From NCBI RefSeq assembly GCF_026262505.1, contig NC_067206.1, positions 13,202,205 through 13,266,204 on the forward strand: a DNA stretch of 64,000 bases, written 5' to 3'. How positions within the stretch are numbered: the first letter of the stretch is position 1; every line of letters begins with the position of its first letter. Positions 9,095-18,828 of the stretch are shown here, piece after piece. The notes under the pieces were generated by a model that was not told the DNA's origin, did no database searches, and was given only the letters and a program-made list of their open reading frames with translations. The position numbers and the translations under genes are program-made. This DNA comes from Trichomonas vaginalis G3. Its lineage: Eukaryota > Parabasalia > Trichomonadida > Trichomonadidae.

Positions 9095-11093
9095 ATGTCA
9101 AATGAAACAGCGTCTATGAGAGAAATACAACACAACCGACAACTCATTATGCAAGCTCTAAATAAGAACACAACAAACTTTTCAAACTATTCTAAGATAT
9201 CTGAGTCATTGAAAGAAGGAAACTTAAAACTGACATTAAACCCAATGACAGATGAGTTTCTGTTTCAAGACAATAAGAACCATACTGTCTGTATAAATCC
9301 AACAAAAGGAACTTTAAACGAGAAACCTATAAATGAACTTCTTTTGAAAGCAGATGTTGACAACAAAGCTGACAAAGAATATGTAGACGATGCAATAGCA
9401 AAAGAAGAAGAAAGAGCTAACAATGCTTATGCAACAAAAGAACATACTCATCCTGAACTAGCAGACAAAACATATGTTGACAATAAAATGTCAAGTGAAG
9501 TGACAAGAGCTGAAAACGAATATTCTAAAAAGAGTCATATACATTATATTAACCAAATACCAAGTCTTAAGGAAACATTAGAGACAAAAGCAGATAAGAC
9601 TCATACACATTCTATATCTGATATTACAAACTTACAAGAAACCTTAAACAGGAAAAGTGACGTTGGACATACACATACCATTGCAAATATTACAAACTTA
9701 CAAGAAACCTTAAACAGGAAAAGTGCCGTTGGACATACACATTCTATATCTGATATTACAAACTTACAAGAAACCTTAAACAGGAAAAGTGACGTTGGAC
9801 ATACACATACCATTGCAAATATTACAAACTTACAAGAAACCTTAAACAGGAAAAGTGACGTTGGACATACACATACATCTTCTGAAATAACAGACTTACA
9901 AGAAACCTTAAACAGGAAAAGTGACGTTGGACATACACATACCATTGCAAATATTACAAACTTACAAGAAACCTTAAACAGGAAAAGTGACGTTGGACAT
10001 ACACATACATCTTCTGAAATAACAGACTTAAACGTTAGCCTTGAAAATAAAGCAGATAAAACATATGTCAATGAAATATACCAAAGTTTGATAGGAACAA
10101 AAAATATTGAAACTATTGTTGGTGACTTTTCTGTCAATGAAGAAAATAAATATTTTAGATGGCAGTTGGTACAGTCCTTAGAAATGGTACACGTGTAAAC
10201 TCATTCCGAAAAATAACAATGAAATGTATGTAAGCTATAAAAAGAATGATGGTACACAAGTTAAAGTTCCATTAGACAACAACTGCTACTTAAACTTATA
10301 TGGAGACGAACAAAAGAAATATTTAAGAGTTTATGAAATGGCAGATATGACATTGCCTGACCCAGCTCCAGCACCACATTATTATGACTATGGAGATGAC
10401 GACAGAACACCACATGTAGATGAACAAAAGCTAACATTATATTTAGATATATTATAGATATAAAGATATAATGCAATAGAAAAAACGAGAATAGTATATT
10501 ATTATACAGATGACAGAAATAAATATTATAGTCAAGATTTACCTACCCTGAAAACATAAGATTATATTATAAAAATATTCTGACACAAACCAGAAGAAAC
10601 CTGAAATAGTTGCACTATATTTTAAGTTCAAAAGAGACAATCCTATAATATCTCATATGTTTGATTTAATGAACCCAGTAGGTTCTATTTATACATCTAT
10701 GGAAGCAAGAGGTCCTCAAGTAATGTTTGGTGTTGGTGCATGGGAACAAATAGTCGACAGGTTTTTGTATTGTGCAAACTCTTCAAAGGAAACAGGTGGA
10801 AGTAAAACGATTTCAGGTGAAAATTTACCTGCACACAGTCATTACATAGATTTAAGTACATCTCAAGCAGGTTGGCATAAGCATAGATATTGGGATTGGT
10901 CAGGAATGACAAAAGGTAAAGGATATGATGTTAAAGACGACGTTAAGTTTGCTATAAAATTGTTACTGGGATGACACGCAGGGAGAAGGAAACCATACAC
11001 ATTTCGTTTCAGGATATATACACAAACAACGGACAAAGTAAAAGAATACATGCCACCTTACATGACAGTTTACGCATGGTATAGAATTGCTTA
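9095..11093 (+). pseudogene. Phage-tail-fibre-like gene region of element 1, broken
   Basis: The N-terminal part is a trimeric-stalk-like region: seven copies of a 22-23-residue repeat of the type HTHTIANITNLQETLNRKSD (9,600-10,040), very like the repeats in phage tail fibres. Near the end lie NPVGSIYTSMEARGPQ and GGSKTISGENLPAHSH, typical of phage fibre/tail-collar tips, and YMPPYMTVYAWYRIA as the usual last strand. It would be a receptor-binding spike on the capsid. The region is broken, about three breaks. Confidence 0.75.
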
Positions 11094-12050
11094 GTCGTCA
11101 TTTTCAACTTCTTTAGCATATTCGTCAGGATTGTCTTATATTTGTTAGGAACTGTCTTTGAAAGTATACCACCTTGAACTTTGACAAGTTTGAAACGAGG
11201 TCTGGCAATAGTAGTTTTATCTTCTGCTTGCAGTGTGTACATTTTGCCATGTTTGCCTAAAACTTCATAATATTCTCTTGTATACTTTCTTCTATTTTTA
11301 CGAACACGAATGTGAGTACCTGTCGAGTTCCCATTGTTGTCATAGTCAATAGTATTTTCATATGGGTCGCGTTTAGGTATTTCTATTTTTACTTTGTCAC
11401 CTTTCTGAAGTTTGAAGCCCGGCATTCTTTCTTGTTTGTCTCTTTTGACTAAATTATTAAATATATAGTCTTTCTCTAAGTCAGGTTGTTTTTCATTTCT
11501 TCGGGGGAGTGGTTTCCCAACCTTTTTGTTTACGGCTATTGTAAATATTTAAAACTTGTCTCATCTTTGCCATGGAGAAGTGTCTATATTTGTCGTCATA
11601 TGACATTTCATTTGCTTCACCACCTTGTGGTTGGTTTAAGTCTCTTAACATTTTTATACAACCGTCAATGACACCAAGAGCAGAATGGTTTGGTCGACAA
11701 TGAAATATTGGTTTACATTTTTTGAACGCAGATAGTTTTTTACATCATCTGATTTGAAAGAACTTTCACAGTCAGATGTCAGTTTTGTTGGATGGTATTT
11801 GTCAACGAATATTGTCAAAGCAGTTTTTACATCTAAAATATTTTGGACCATAATGGTATGGCTTCACAGTATCTTGTGTTTTGACCAACAAATATTAACC
11901 AGTATGGAGGTCCATCTGTTCTAACTCTCGGAATGTTTTCCAAGATATCCATAAACCAAGCATTTGGTGTTGAACTAAAGATTTTTATCATGAGTGCTTT
12001 TTTGTTGCCTTAGAAACATAGGGGTCCTTGTTTGGATTCGTCATTTTTTA
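11094..12050 (-). pseudogene. Retrovirus-type integrase region of element 1, broken
   Basis: Pieces of a DDE integrase are visible: LTIFVDKYHPTKLTSDCESS matches the core of the integrases at 39,175 and 57,000 (TLTSDQDSAYLS), and the C-terminal part is a basic beta domain (GFKLQKGDKVKIEIPKRD, then YYEVLGKHGKMYTLQ). The enzyme would insert the element. Broken, about three breaks. Convergent with the fibre. Confidence 0.7.
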
Positions 12051-12054
12051 ACCC

Positions 12055-12459
12055 ATAAGAAATGGGTTTATTTGCGCATTAGCAGGAGTTGCATCCAGAT
12101 TTTTGCCCGCAGTGGGAACAATAGCCAGAGGTGTATTTGGAGTTGGAAGGAAGATTTTGAGTACATTAGGTATACTTAAAGAGAAAGCACAACCTATTAT
12201 ACAAACTGTACAGAAAGGTTGGGATGTAGCACGAGATGCAACAAATCTTATTCCAAATCCTGAAACAAGAGGAAAAGTTCAAGGATGGATGGACAATGTA
12301 GGAAGACAAGCAGGAAACTATTATAACAAAGCAAATGACTACTATAACCAAGCAGGACACTATATGGACCAAGGTGAAAGATTCTTTAACAGAGGATATA
12401 ACATGCACAACAGTGGGAAAACAATAACCAACCGCAACCGCCTCAAACGGGGAATGTAA
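12055..12459 (+). pseudogene. Small Gly/basic virion-like protein region
   Basis: A frame of about 118 residues with an amphipathic N-terminus (RGVFGVGRKILSTLGILKEK) and a Tyr/Asn-rich middle with the near repeats NYYNKANDYYNQAGHYMDQG, ending basic. Similar in build to the gene at 31,370-31,897 and perhaps equivalent. Possibly an internal capsid protein. The start is uncertain and the beginning may be broken. Confidence 0.4.
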
Positions 12460-12478
12460 AGTTTTTTATTGAGATGAA

Positions 12479-12631
12479 ATGAACAATGCAGCATTGAGAC
12501 AAATAAGTTCAAGATGGATTTGTCGGCTTCCAGCAGTTACACCACGTGTTTGTCAAGTTCTTCCTATACCTCAGGAAGTTTTAGACCGACTTAAAAAACC
12601 TAAACAACCAGTTGAAAACAAACCAAACTAA
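12479..12631 (+). CDS. Small basic protein, 50 residues
   Basis: MNNAALRQISSRWICRL opens a 50-residue frame ending in KKPKQPVENKPN. It is supported mainly by context: it is preceded by TTTTTTATTGAGATGAA and the next gene by TTTTTTACTGAGATGAA, an identical promoter-like signal at the same distance from the ATG. No family recognised. Confidence 0.45.
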   Translation: MNNAALRQISSRWICRLPAVTPRVCQVLPIPQEVLDRLKKPKQPVENKPN

Positions 12632-12650
12632 AATTTTTTACTGAGATGAA

Positions 12651-13181
12651 ATGACCGAAGAAGTTGAAACGGTAGATTTGACACCACAAACAAAAAGTTC
12701 AGAACCATTGTCAAAACCTGTCAAAGAACTTACAGATGAAGAGAAAAATTCAATAATAGAAAGTGCCAGGTCTGGAAATACAAACCCTAACTACAAAGTC
12801 ACTTTTCATAAAAATGGAACGGCTAGTATCTCAAAAAAGAAACAGACTCTCACAAATAAAATATTGAAGTCTGAAGGAGCTTTCGAGACAACAGATGGAA
12901 AAGTTTACTTCACTGACCAACAGTTCATTATAGAACATCTCATTGACTTAGAGTCGAAATATTCTAAACTTTACAACAAACACAAAAAGTTGAAAGGAAA
13001 ACAAAAACAAATGGCATATGATATTTATGAAGATGTTGACGACACAACTGTTCCTGCAAGTGAAGTAAAGTCAGAGGAACCGAAAAGTGACGAAAAACCG
13101 ATAGAAGAAGAAAAACCAAAAACTGAAGATAAACAAAACCAAAGTTTAGTTTCCAAACTAAACCAAGTCAACCTTCATTAG
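12651..13181 (+). CDS. Unknown acidic protein, 176 residues
   Basis: A short central fold (NYKVTFHKNGTASISKKK; KVYFTDQQFIIEHLIDLESK with a following coiled segment) lies between disordered ends; the C-terminus is rich in Glu, Lys and Pro. It directly precedes the polymerase region. No family recognised; a role near replication or virion assembly would be guesswork. Looks whole. Confidence 0.5.
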   Translation: MTEEVETVDLTPQTKSSEPLSKPVKELTDEEKNSIIESARSGNTNPNYKVTFHKNGTASISKKKQTLTNKILKSEGAFETTDGKVYFTDQQFIIEHLIDLESKYSKLYNKHKKLKGKQKQMAYDIYEDVDDTTVPASEVKSEEPKSDEKPIEEEKPKTEDKQNQSLVSKLNQVNLH

Positions 13182-13266
13182 CTGGTATGGGTTGGCGTCA
13201 AAGACTTATGGCAGCAGGCAGTTATGTTAAGTAAAGAAAAAAATATTTTTTTTTCTTTTTATAAAA

Positions 13267-15418
13267 ATGCCCCCATATAGAATGGATAGAAAGTCTGCTA
13301 GAAGAAAAGCAGAGTTACAAAGATATGGTTGGAGAGTTTCGAAGAATTTTAAATATAGGAAGGGAAGACCCATAAAAGTCTATGACAAACTGGCTGGTCT
13401 TCGCTACGAAATGGATTTGGAAACAGCACGTGCCAATTATCCAAACAGACTAGAGAGGTTAGAAGAAGAACGTCTTATGGACATGCCTTTCGATGTTAGT
13501 GAACCTCAAGTTGAAGGACACGACGGCTTTGCCAGATTCTACTGGAAACATGACGAACAATTGCATCCTTTGAGAAGGAAAAAGGTAGTGCAGAGGATGG
13601 TCATGCTCCCATGGAAAGAACAAAATATGCATATGAAAAGTATCGTGAAGTTAGAAGTCAAATTACATCTGGTCGAACCTTTACAGTAAACTTTGACGAA
13701 GGAAAGAACAAAGAAGGCTTCATGGGAGTACTTGCTGCCATACAAGACGGAAATAAGAAAGGACACAATCTCAGATTGACCATAACAGATTTGGATGGTC
13801 ACATTTACTATGCACATGGCAATGAACAAACAGCCGCAAAACTTCTTGACGCTTTCAAGACTACAAAGAGAGAACAAATGGTTGACTCCGACTCAGACAT
13901 TTTGAATGCAATTGAAGGAATTGCAAGTGTCAAGTTCGAATGGTACCAACCTAACCCTCAAGCAGTCAGACAACATGCTGGATACTTCCCCTTCATAAAT
14001 AAGTCTGACATTGACTTGACAAGGTATGGAATTTACAATTCAATTGAAACAATTGTCAACGAACCTTGCATTCTTACATGTCTCAGGAACTCTGGTCTTG
14101 TTACAGATGAGAAGATGAAGTATCTTGAGTCATGTGTGAAGACAAGGTACATTCTCAGAGGTCAATTGGCAAAAATTGCACCGTTGGCAAATGTCAATAT
14201 CCGAGTCAACATACCTACAGCTAAAGGTTCTTCACATGACGACTATGTTGTTGAGTTCAATTTACCATGGTTGAAGATTGTAATTGTCCACAACCACTTC
14301 ATGTTGAACGAAAGTCTTACAAACCCATTGTTCGGAAAAGGCAAGTGCAACATTGTCAGAGCTGTAAACATTCTTTTCAAGAAAGGTTTGTTGGAACCAA
14401 TTCCAGATGACAAGCTGACAGAAACTTTTGTACCAAAAGACGAAACAAACTTTTCATTGTTAGCAAGACCAAAAGTTGTTCCAGACAAAGTTCTAGTACA
14501 AAAGAAGTACACAGTTCCACAAGGAGTTGGTATGTTCGGATACCAACCTGAACCAGAAGAACTTCCAATGAGGTTGCAAGAACTTCAAGATGCTATAAAC
14601 AAACTTCCATTGAGACATCCAATTGACGTCAAATTGTATTGGAGAGCATCTGAGTTAAGTCAGAAGGTTTTATATGAAACAGGTTGCTTCGACGATGTTT
14701 ATGAGATAACAGGAGAAGTTTCTCAGAAGATAAGAGACTCACTTGAATTTCCACAAACTGGACCAATTGGTTGCGACAAGTTCGACTCAGATGAAAAGAT
14801 ATACTATGTCGACCTTAACGCTGCGTACATGAGGTTTGTCCAATATATTCCGACTGGAATTCCAAACGAAGATGGTGAGTTCCCGGGAAGGAACTATACA
14901 GTTGGAAAAGTCATACAACAACTGTATGATATTAGGAAAGCTTCAAACCCAAACTTGCAATGACACTCAAATTGCTTATGAATTCGACATGGGGATATTC
15001 CATTAAGAAACCTCAAGAGATGAAGAGTAAACATTATGAGAAGGTCGACAACTTTGTTGAAAGGTTTTCTCCTTTTGTTTTGAAGTACGAATTCACTCAA
15101 GGTCAAAGTGGCTTAGTAACCACATTAAAACCTATTGTCGAACATTGGTCTTACCCTCAGTTCGCAAAGGCAGTCCTTGACAACTACAACAAATTCTTCT
15201 CCGAAGTCAAATCGAAAGTCAAGGTTTACTATGAGAACATTGACGCACTCATGACGAACGAAGAAGGCTATAACAAACTCATTGAAATGGGCATGGTCGG
15301 TGAAAAGATGGGTCGATTCAAATTGGACAAAATTTTCACCGAAGTTCATGTCCTCTCCAAGCGTAAGTACTGGGGTGTTAAAGAAGATGGTGAAATAGTT
15401 AAACATTGCATGAAATAA
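13267..15418 (+). pseudogene. Protein-primed family B DNA polymerase region of element 1, broken
   Basis: The region starts behind TTTTTCTTTTTATAAAA. An Arg/Lys-rich N-terminal part (RRKAELQRYGWRVSKNFKYR) is followed by a middle with FEWYQPNPQAVRQHAGYF and then polymerase motif A (IYYVDLNAAYMRF, near 14,800), motif B (LKLLMNSTWGYSIKK, near 14,970) and a motif C-like segment near 15,225. These mark the protein-primed PolB branch of Polintons. It would copy the linear element genome. Broken, about three breaks. It is much diverged from the polymerase of element 3. Confidence 0.75.
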
Positions 15419-15440
15419 AAATTTTTTATTCGAATTTGAA

Positions 15441-15734
15441 TTAAAATGTGGGAATTCTTGGGAAAGGGTTCTCTCTGTTTGGAAGTAGTATCCAAGGACG
15501 CTTGGCAAAGAACTTTATAATGGCTTCCTTCTTTGCTTGCTTTATGTCGTCGAAAGGAGTGTTTTCTGGTATTTGAATTGGAATTCCGGTCGAAGTCTCG
15601 AGATTCAAGGCAGCCCTTCCCGTTATCCAACCGTTAACAAGCTTGCCTTTTACATTCTGCCTGAGGAAGTCTTTAACAAGCTCGTTAATTTCAATTAGGT
15701 AAATTGCCTCGTCGGTAGGTTCGACCTCGACCAT
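15441..15734 (-). CDS. Unknown protein, 97 residues
   Basis: Starts MVEVEPTDEAIYLIEINELV and contains a segment with NGWITGRAALNLETSTGIPI. Convergent with the polymerase region. Its start lies at the edge of a 21-bp minisatellite, so the promoter side has been altered by repeats. No family recognised. Confidence 0.45.
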   Translation of the reverse strand: MVEVEPTDEAIYLIEINELVKDFLRQNVKGKLVNGWITGRAALNLETSTGIPIQIPENTPFDDIKQAKKEAIIKFFAKRPWILLPNRENPFPRIPTF

Positions 15735-16026
15735 TGCTACTGTCAGAAAAAGTACTGCTACTGTCAGTAAAAGTACTGCTACTGTCAGTAAAAGTACTGC
15801 TACTGTCAGTAAAAGTACTGCTACTGTCAGTAAAAGTACTGCTACTGTCAGTAAAAAGGAAAATTTGAGAGGGTTTTCGACGATAAAGTACTTCTACTGT
15901 CAGAAAAAGTACTGCTACTGTCAGTAAAAGTACTGCTACTGTCAGTAAAAGTACTGCTACTGTCAGAAAAAGTACTGCTACTGTCAGTAAAAGTACTGCT
16001 ACTGTCAGTAGCAGTACTGCTAGTAG
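15735..16026. repeat. 21-bp minisatellite in two blocks
   Basis: The unit TACTGCTACTGTCAGTAAAAG is repeated about six times in 15,735-15,857 and about six times in 15,889-16,026, separated by some 30 unique bases. Units differ by one or two bases. Confidence 0.9.
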
Positions 16027-16070
16027 CAGAGATTTTTATCGTTGTGGTCCGACGGTTAAGCCACAAACGA

Positions 16071-16484
16071 ATGTCCCACGTCCCACCAACCCAGTCCATT
16101 CCCAAACCAGAGGAACCTAAAGAACCACAACAGTCTCCTCAGCAACCTCAGTTCCAGCAAGTACCTCCGAATTACTACCAATTTCCACCTCAAGGTTACT
16201 ACCCACCACAAGGCTTCCCGAACTACCCTCCTCAGCCTATGCCTTACTTCCCCAACCCTTGGATGTTCCAGCAAGCTCCACCCCCACAATTCCAATCTCA
16301 ATCCAAATCGAAGAGAGACCAAGAGTTCGAAGAAGGTCTGAACCGCTTACGCAAAGATTATGCCATAGCCCCAATTGAGAGAAAGTTGTTCCCGGACCAA
16401 AAATATAATTTAGGTGAAGAGGTTAGATCTAACCTCATTTCTAACCTCATTTCTAACCTCTTGAATTTTCATGAATTTCCTTAA
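16071..16484 (+). CDS. Pro/Gln/Tyr-rich protein
   Basis: About 137 residues. Residues 10-85 are dominated by Pro, Gln, Tyr and Phe (YYQFPPQGYYPPQGF type repeats), then a short charged helix (KRDQEFEEGLNRLRKDYAI). The last 25 residues are encoded by the palindromic repeats beginning at 16,411, so the original tail may have been replaced by repeat insertion. The ATG at 16,071 (MSHVPPTQS) is preferred. Unknown role. Confidence 0.4.
   Translation: MSHVPPTQSIPKPEEPKEPQQSPQQPQFQQVPPNYYQFPPQGYYPPQGFPNYPPQPMPYFPNPWMFQQAPPPQFQSQSKSKRDQEFEEGLNRLRKDYAIAPIERKLFPDQKYNLGEEVRSNLISNLISNLLNFHEFP
16411..16463. repeat. Element-1 palindromic iteron, copy 1
   Basis: TTAGGTGAAGA, then GGTTAGATCTAACC (16,421-16,434, perfect palindrome), then two more TCTAACC half-sites spaced 12 bases. 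The first bases resemble the element-3 version, the palindrome is the element-1 version. Confidence 0.8.
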
Positions 16485-16660
16485 GATAGAAAAAATAAAG
16501 TTAGTTTTATTTTTATTTATTTTTTTATTTTGTATAAAAGATATGATTTCAGGGATTTTTTTGACGAAGTGTAAATCTTCACTTCGTCAAAAATAACAGT
16601 TATATAATGAAAAAGTGAAAGTTATTCTTCATTTTTTTGTATTTGACGAGAATGTCGGGT
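16470..16660 (+). promoter_or_regulatory. Accessory-gene leader followed by a hairpin instead of a gene
   Basis: The AT-rich leader shared by the accessory genes (TTCCTTAAGATAGAAAAAA, AAAGTTAGTTTTATTTTTA, ending TTTTGTATAAAAGATATG) is present, with the first three codons ATGATTTCA of the family A gene, but the sequence then turns into a strong hairpin TTGACGAAGTG / CACTTCGTCAA (16,559-16,590). It looks like a unit without its gene. The hairpin also recurs four times at 40,477-40,830. Confidence 0.6.
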
Positions 16661-16804
16661 AGATGGTTAGATCTAACACGTTTTCTAACCACTTTTCTAA
16701 CATGGTCTAAAACTCTCGAAAATCATGAATTTTTGACATTTCCTTATGAAAGAAAAATAACGCTAATTTTTTTCTAAGAAAATTTTTTATTTTGTATAAA
16801 AGAT
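16656..16804 (+). promoter_or_regulatory. Iteron and leader of the family A gene, element 1
   Basis: GGTTAGATCTAAC (16,665-16,677) followed by CACGTTTTCTAACC and CTTTTCTAACATGG, then a leader ending ATTTTGTATAAAAGAT before the ATG at 16,805. The same motif appears inverted three times downstream of the gene (17,750-18,035), so the gene lies between inverted repeats. Confidence 0.7.
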
Positions 16805-17743
16805 ATGATTTCAACAATAGGTTCTACAACAATTCAAACAACAGCACCAAACTCGTTAGTCATGAATCCAACATCTATGTTAGTAGAAATGAAAAGCTTC
16901 ATTCCTTCTTCATATACTTTTGAAACAGAAATCCAGAAGATAAAGCAAGAACTTTTAACAAGTAATTTAGACTGTAGTGCGAAAGATGAAACAAATGAAG
17001 AATATCTTTATGAAATGCAGGACATTATTGACCATTTGCCTAAACTACCTGAAATCCAACAACAAAAACTCACTATTCCTGAATTCGACGAAATTGAAGT
17101 GAAACCAACTGACTCAGTAGAAATTAAGAAATTCATACGTAAAGTAAATTATGAATTCCTTGGTTTTCATTGCAACCATAAAGTTATGGACAAAGATTGC
17201 GACATGGTTTATAAAAATATTTCTGACATATATAAATCTGAAGAATTTAAGACCTACGACAACTTTGTTTCGTTAGTTGCTGAATGTGTTTGGGAAATAA
17301 GAGATAAAGATAGAAGAGGCAAAGTATGGAACAAACAAATAAGACCCGCTATGTTTGAGATGAAGAGAGCAATTGACGCTTTAGTTGTTTTAGCTGGTTT
17401 TATTTCAATGTATAACGCAAAAATGAACCCGCAATGTTCAAAATGTAAGGCAGCAATTAGGAAATATAACTACTCCGTCAAAGAGATAGAAAGAATGAGA
17501 AACGACTATGCAGACTTAAAGAAAGAAGCAGAAAAGCCAGCAGAAGATAAAATGGACATGTTAGCATTTCTGAACAAAAACTATCCAACTGCTGACGATT
17601 TCCTATTATCTGACGTCAAGAAGAAGTATAAAGAAACCTTCGGCATAGTTAAAACATTCGATGTACTAAAAGAAGAAATAGAAGCTACAAAACTGTTTAA
17701 AGTCATGAACCATCGCAACATATACCATGTAAAACGCTTGTAA
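16805..17743 (+). CDS. Accessory protein family A, element 1 copy
   Basis: A 312-residue protein. After a Thr/Ser-rich start (MISTIGSTTIQTT) it is helical, with a Cys/His-bearing segment (FHCNHKVMDKDCDMVYKN, about 123-140), a CSKCKAAIRKYNY pair (about 215-227) that could bind zinc, and a C-terminal winged-helix-like part (DDFLLSDVKKKYKETFGI). The last part recalls the end of the SF3 helicase region at 21,577 (ERSLYDSYKQYCQEYGY). Close copies lie at 40,974-41,911 and 55,077-55,997, much more alike than the core genes of these elements. Looks whole. Function unknown; DNA binding is inferred. Confidence 0.6.
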   Translation: MISTIGSTTIQTTAPNSLVMNPTSMLVEMKSFIPSSYTFETEIQKIKQELLTSNLDCSAKDETNEEYLYEMQDIIDHLPKLPEIQQQKLTIPEFDEIEVKPTDSVEIKKFIRKVNYEFLGFHCNHKVMDKDCDMVYKNISDIYKSEEFKTYDNFVSLVAECVWEIRDKDRRGKVWNKQIRPAMFEMKRAIDALVVLAGFISMYNAKMNPQCSKCKAAIRKYNYSVKEIERMRNDYADLKKEAEKPAEDKMDMLAFLNKNYPTADDFLLSDVKKKYKETFGIVKTFDVLKEEIEATKLFKVMNHRNIYHVKRL

Positions 17744-17749
17744 ATAGTT

Positions 17750-18035
17750 ATGTTAGAAAAGAGGTTAGAAAACGTGTTAGATCTAACATGTTAACATAAA
17801 CATTATTTTTCTATCTTAAGGAAATTCACGAGAATTCATGAGTTTTGTGTGTTTTAGACCATGTTAGAAAAGAGGTTAGAAAACGTGTTAGATCTAACAT
17901 GTTAACATAAACATTATTTTTTCTATCTTAAGGAAATTCACGAGAATTCATGAGTTTTGTGTGTTTTAGACCATGTTAGAAAAGTGGTTAGAAAACGTGT
18001 TAGATCTAACATGTTAACATAAACATTATTTTTAT
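17750..18035. repeat. Tandem array of three 111-112-bp units with element-1 palindrome
   Basis: Each unit has GGTTAGAAAACGTGTTAGAT with the palindrome GTTAGATCTAAC at 17,776, 17,887 and 17,999, followed by ATGTTAACATAAACATTATT and, in the first two, CTATCTTAAGGAAATTCACG, which is the leader sequence in reverse. The third unit is cut short. It is in inverse orientation to the copy at 16,656. Confidence 0.85.
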
Positions 18036-18128
18036 TGAATTCAGCACAAAAATCATGAATTTCATTAGTTAGAAAAATAAAGTTAGTTTTTTATAAAATA
18101 TTTTTTTATTTTGTATGTAAAGACAGAT

Positions 18129-18740
18129 ATGTTAAACATTGAGTTTGAAACAGTTAGAAAGATAGACAATGACACCAAAGTGGTTAGAATAGGTGATTTA
18201 AACGTAAGATACTCAAAGAAATACAACAAATATTCTTTGTCAGACATTATAACACCATCTGGAAAGAAAGCAAAGGACTGGGTTAGAATTGCTTCTACTC
18301 AGAAAATTTTGACAAGAAATCCTGAGCTTATGATATCAGTAGCATTTCATGGAACAAGAGCATATCTTATAGACAAAAGTCTTATACCAATAGTTTTGTT
18401 ATGGTTAGACCCAGTTGTTGGATATAACTTCATAACTTATGGTTCATTCGATACGGAACGTTGCAGTGAAGGCTTACTTTACATCGTTCAGAAACCGAAG
18501 GACTTCAATACAAAGAGATATAAGATAGGAAGAACATATAATATAACTCAAAGATATGACAGTACAGTCAATAGAGTCAAGGTTGTGTTCGTTAATGATA
18601 TGAGAGCTGCTGAAACAGAACTGCTTGAAGTTTTTGAGAAAATGTATGGTGCTCCCATGAAAGGTAAAGAAACGTTTGAAGTAGATGAGATAGATAAAGC
18701 TATAAAATTATTTGACGAAGTTGCTGAAAAATACATGTAA
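18129..18740 (+). CDS. KilA-N-like plus T5orf172/GIY-YIG-like protein
   Basis: A 203-residue protein. Residues about 10-100 look like a KilA-N DNA-binding domain (VRYSKKYNKYSLSDII, then AKDWVRIASTQKIL). Residues about 115-175 look like the T5orf172 variant of the GIY-YIG fold (GLLYIVQKPK, RYKIGRTYNITQRYDST). Proteins joining these domains are common in phages and large DNA viruses and are thought to act in DNA binding or modification. The shared leader ends GTATGTAAAGACAGAT just before this ATG. Looks whole. Confidence 0.65.
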   Translation: MLNIEFETVRKIDNDTKVVRIGDLNVRYSKKYNKYSLSDIITPSGKKAKDWVRIASTQKILTRNPELMISVAFHGTRAYLIDKSLIPIVLLWLDPVVGYNFITYGSFDTERCSEGLLYIVQKPKDFNTKRYKIGRTYNITQRYDSTVNRVKVVFVNDMRAAETELLEVFEKMYGAPMKGKETFEVDEIDKAIKLFDEVAEKYM

Positions 18741-18828
18741 AGCGTTTATTTTTGGTCTTTTGTGAAAGTCAGAAAATAAAGTTAGTTTTATTTTTATTTA
18801 TTTTTTTATTTTGTATGTAAAGACAGAT
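18741..18828 (+). promoter_or_regulatory. Shared accessory-gene leader
   Basis: AAAGTTAGTTTTATTTTTAT, then TTTTTTTATTTTGTATGTAA and AGACAGAT before the ATG at 18,829. Nearly identical leaders precede the accessory genes of all three elements. Confidence 0.7.

Noticed and set aside
9601-10137. Cys-rich repeat protein on the minus strand
   Set aside because: It is the reverse reading of the fibre stalk repeats; the plus strand matches known fibre repeats.
15848-16105. Ser/Thr/Asp-rich protein on the minus strand
   Set aside because: It is produced by translating the 21-bp minisatellite.
18098-18131. Intron 5' splice site (GTATGT) in the accessory leader
   Set aside because: GTATGTAAAGACAGAT resembles the trichomonad donor sequence, but the start codon follows at once, some leaders lack it (GTATAAAAGAT), and no ACTAAC-type branch/acceptor motif follows.
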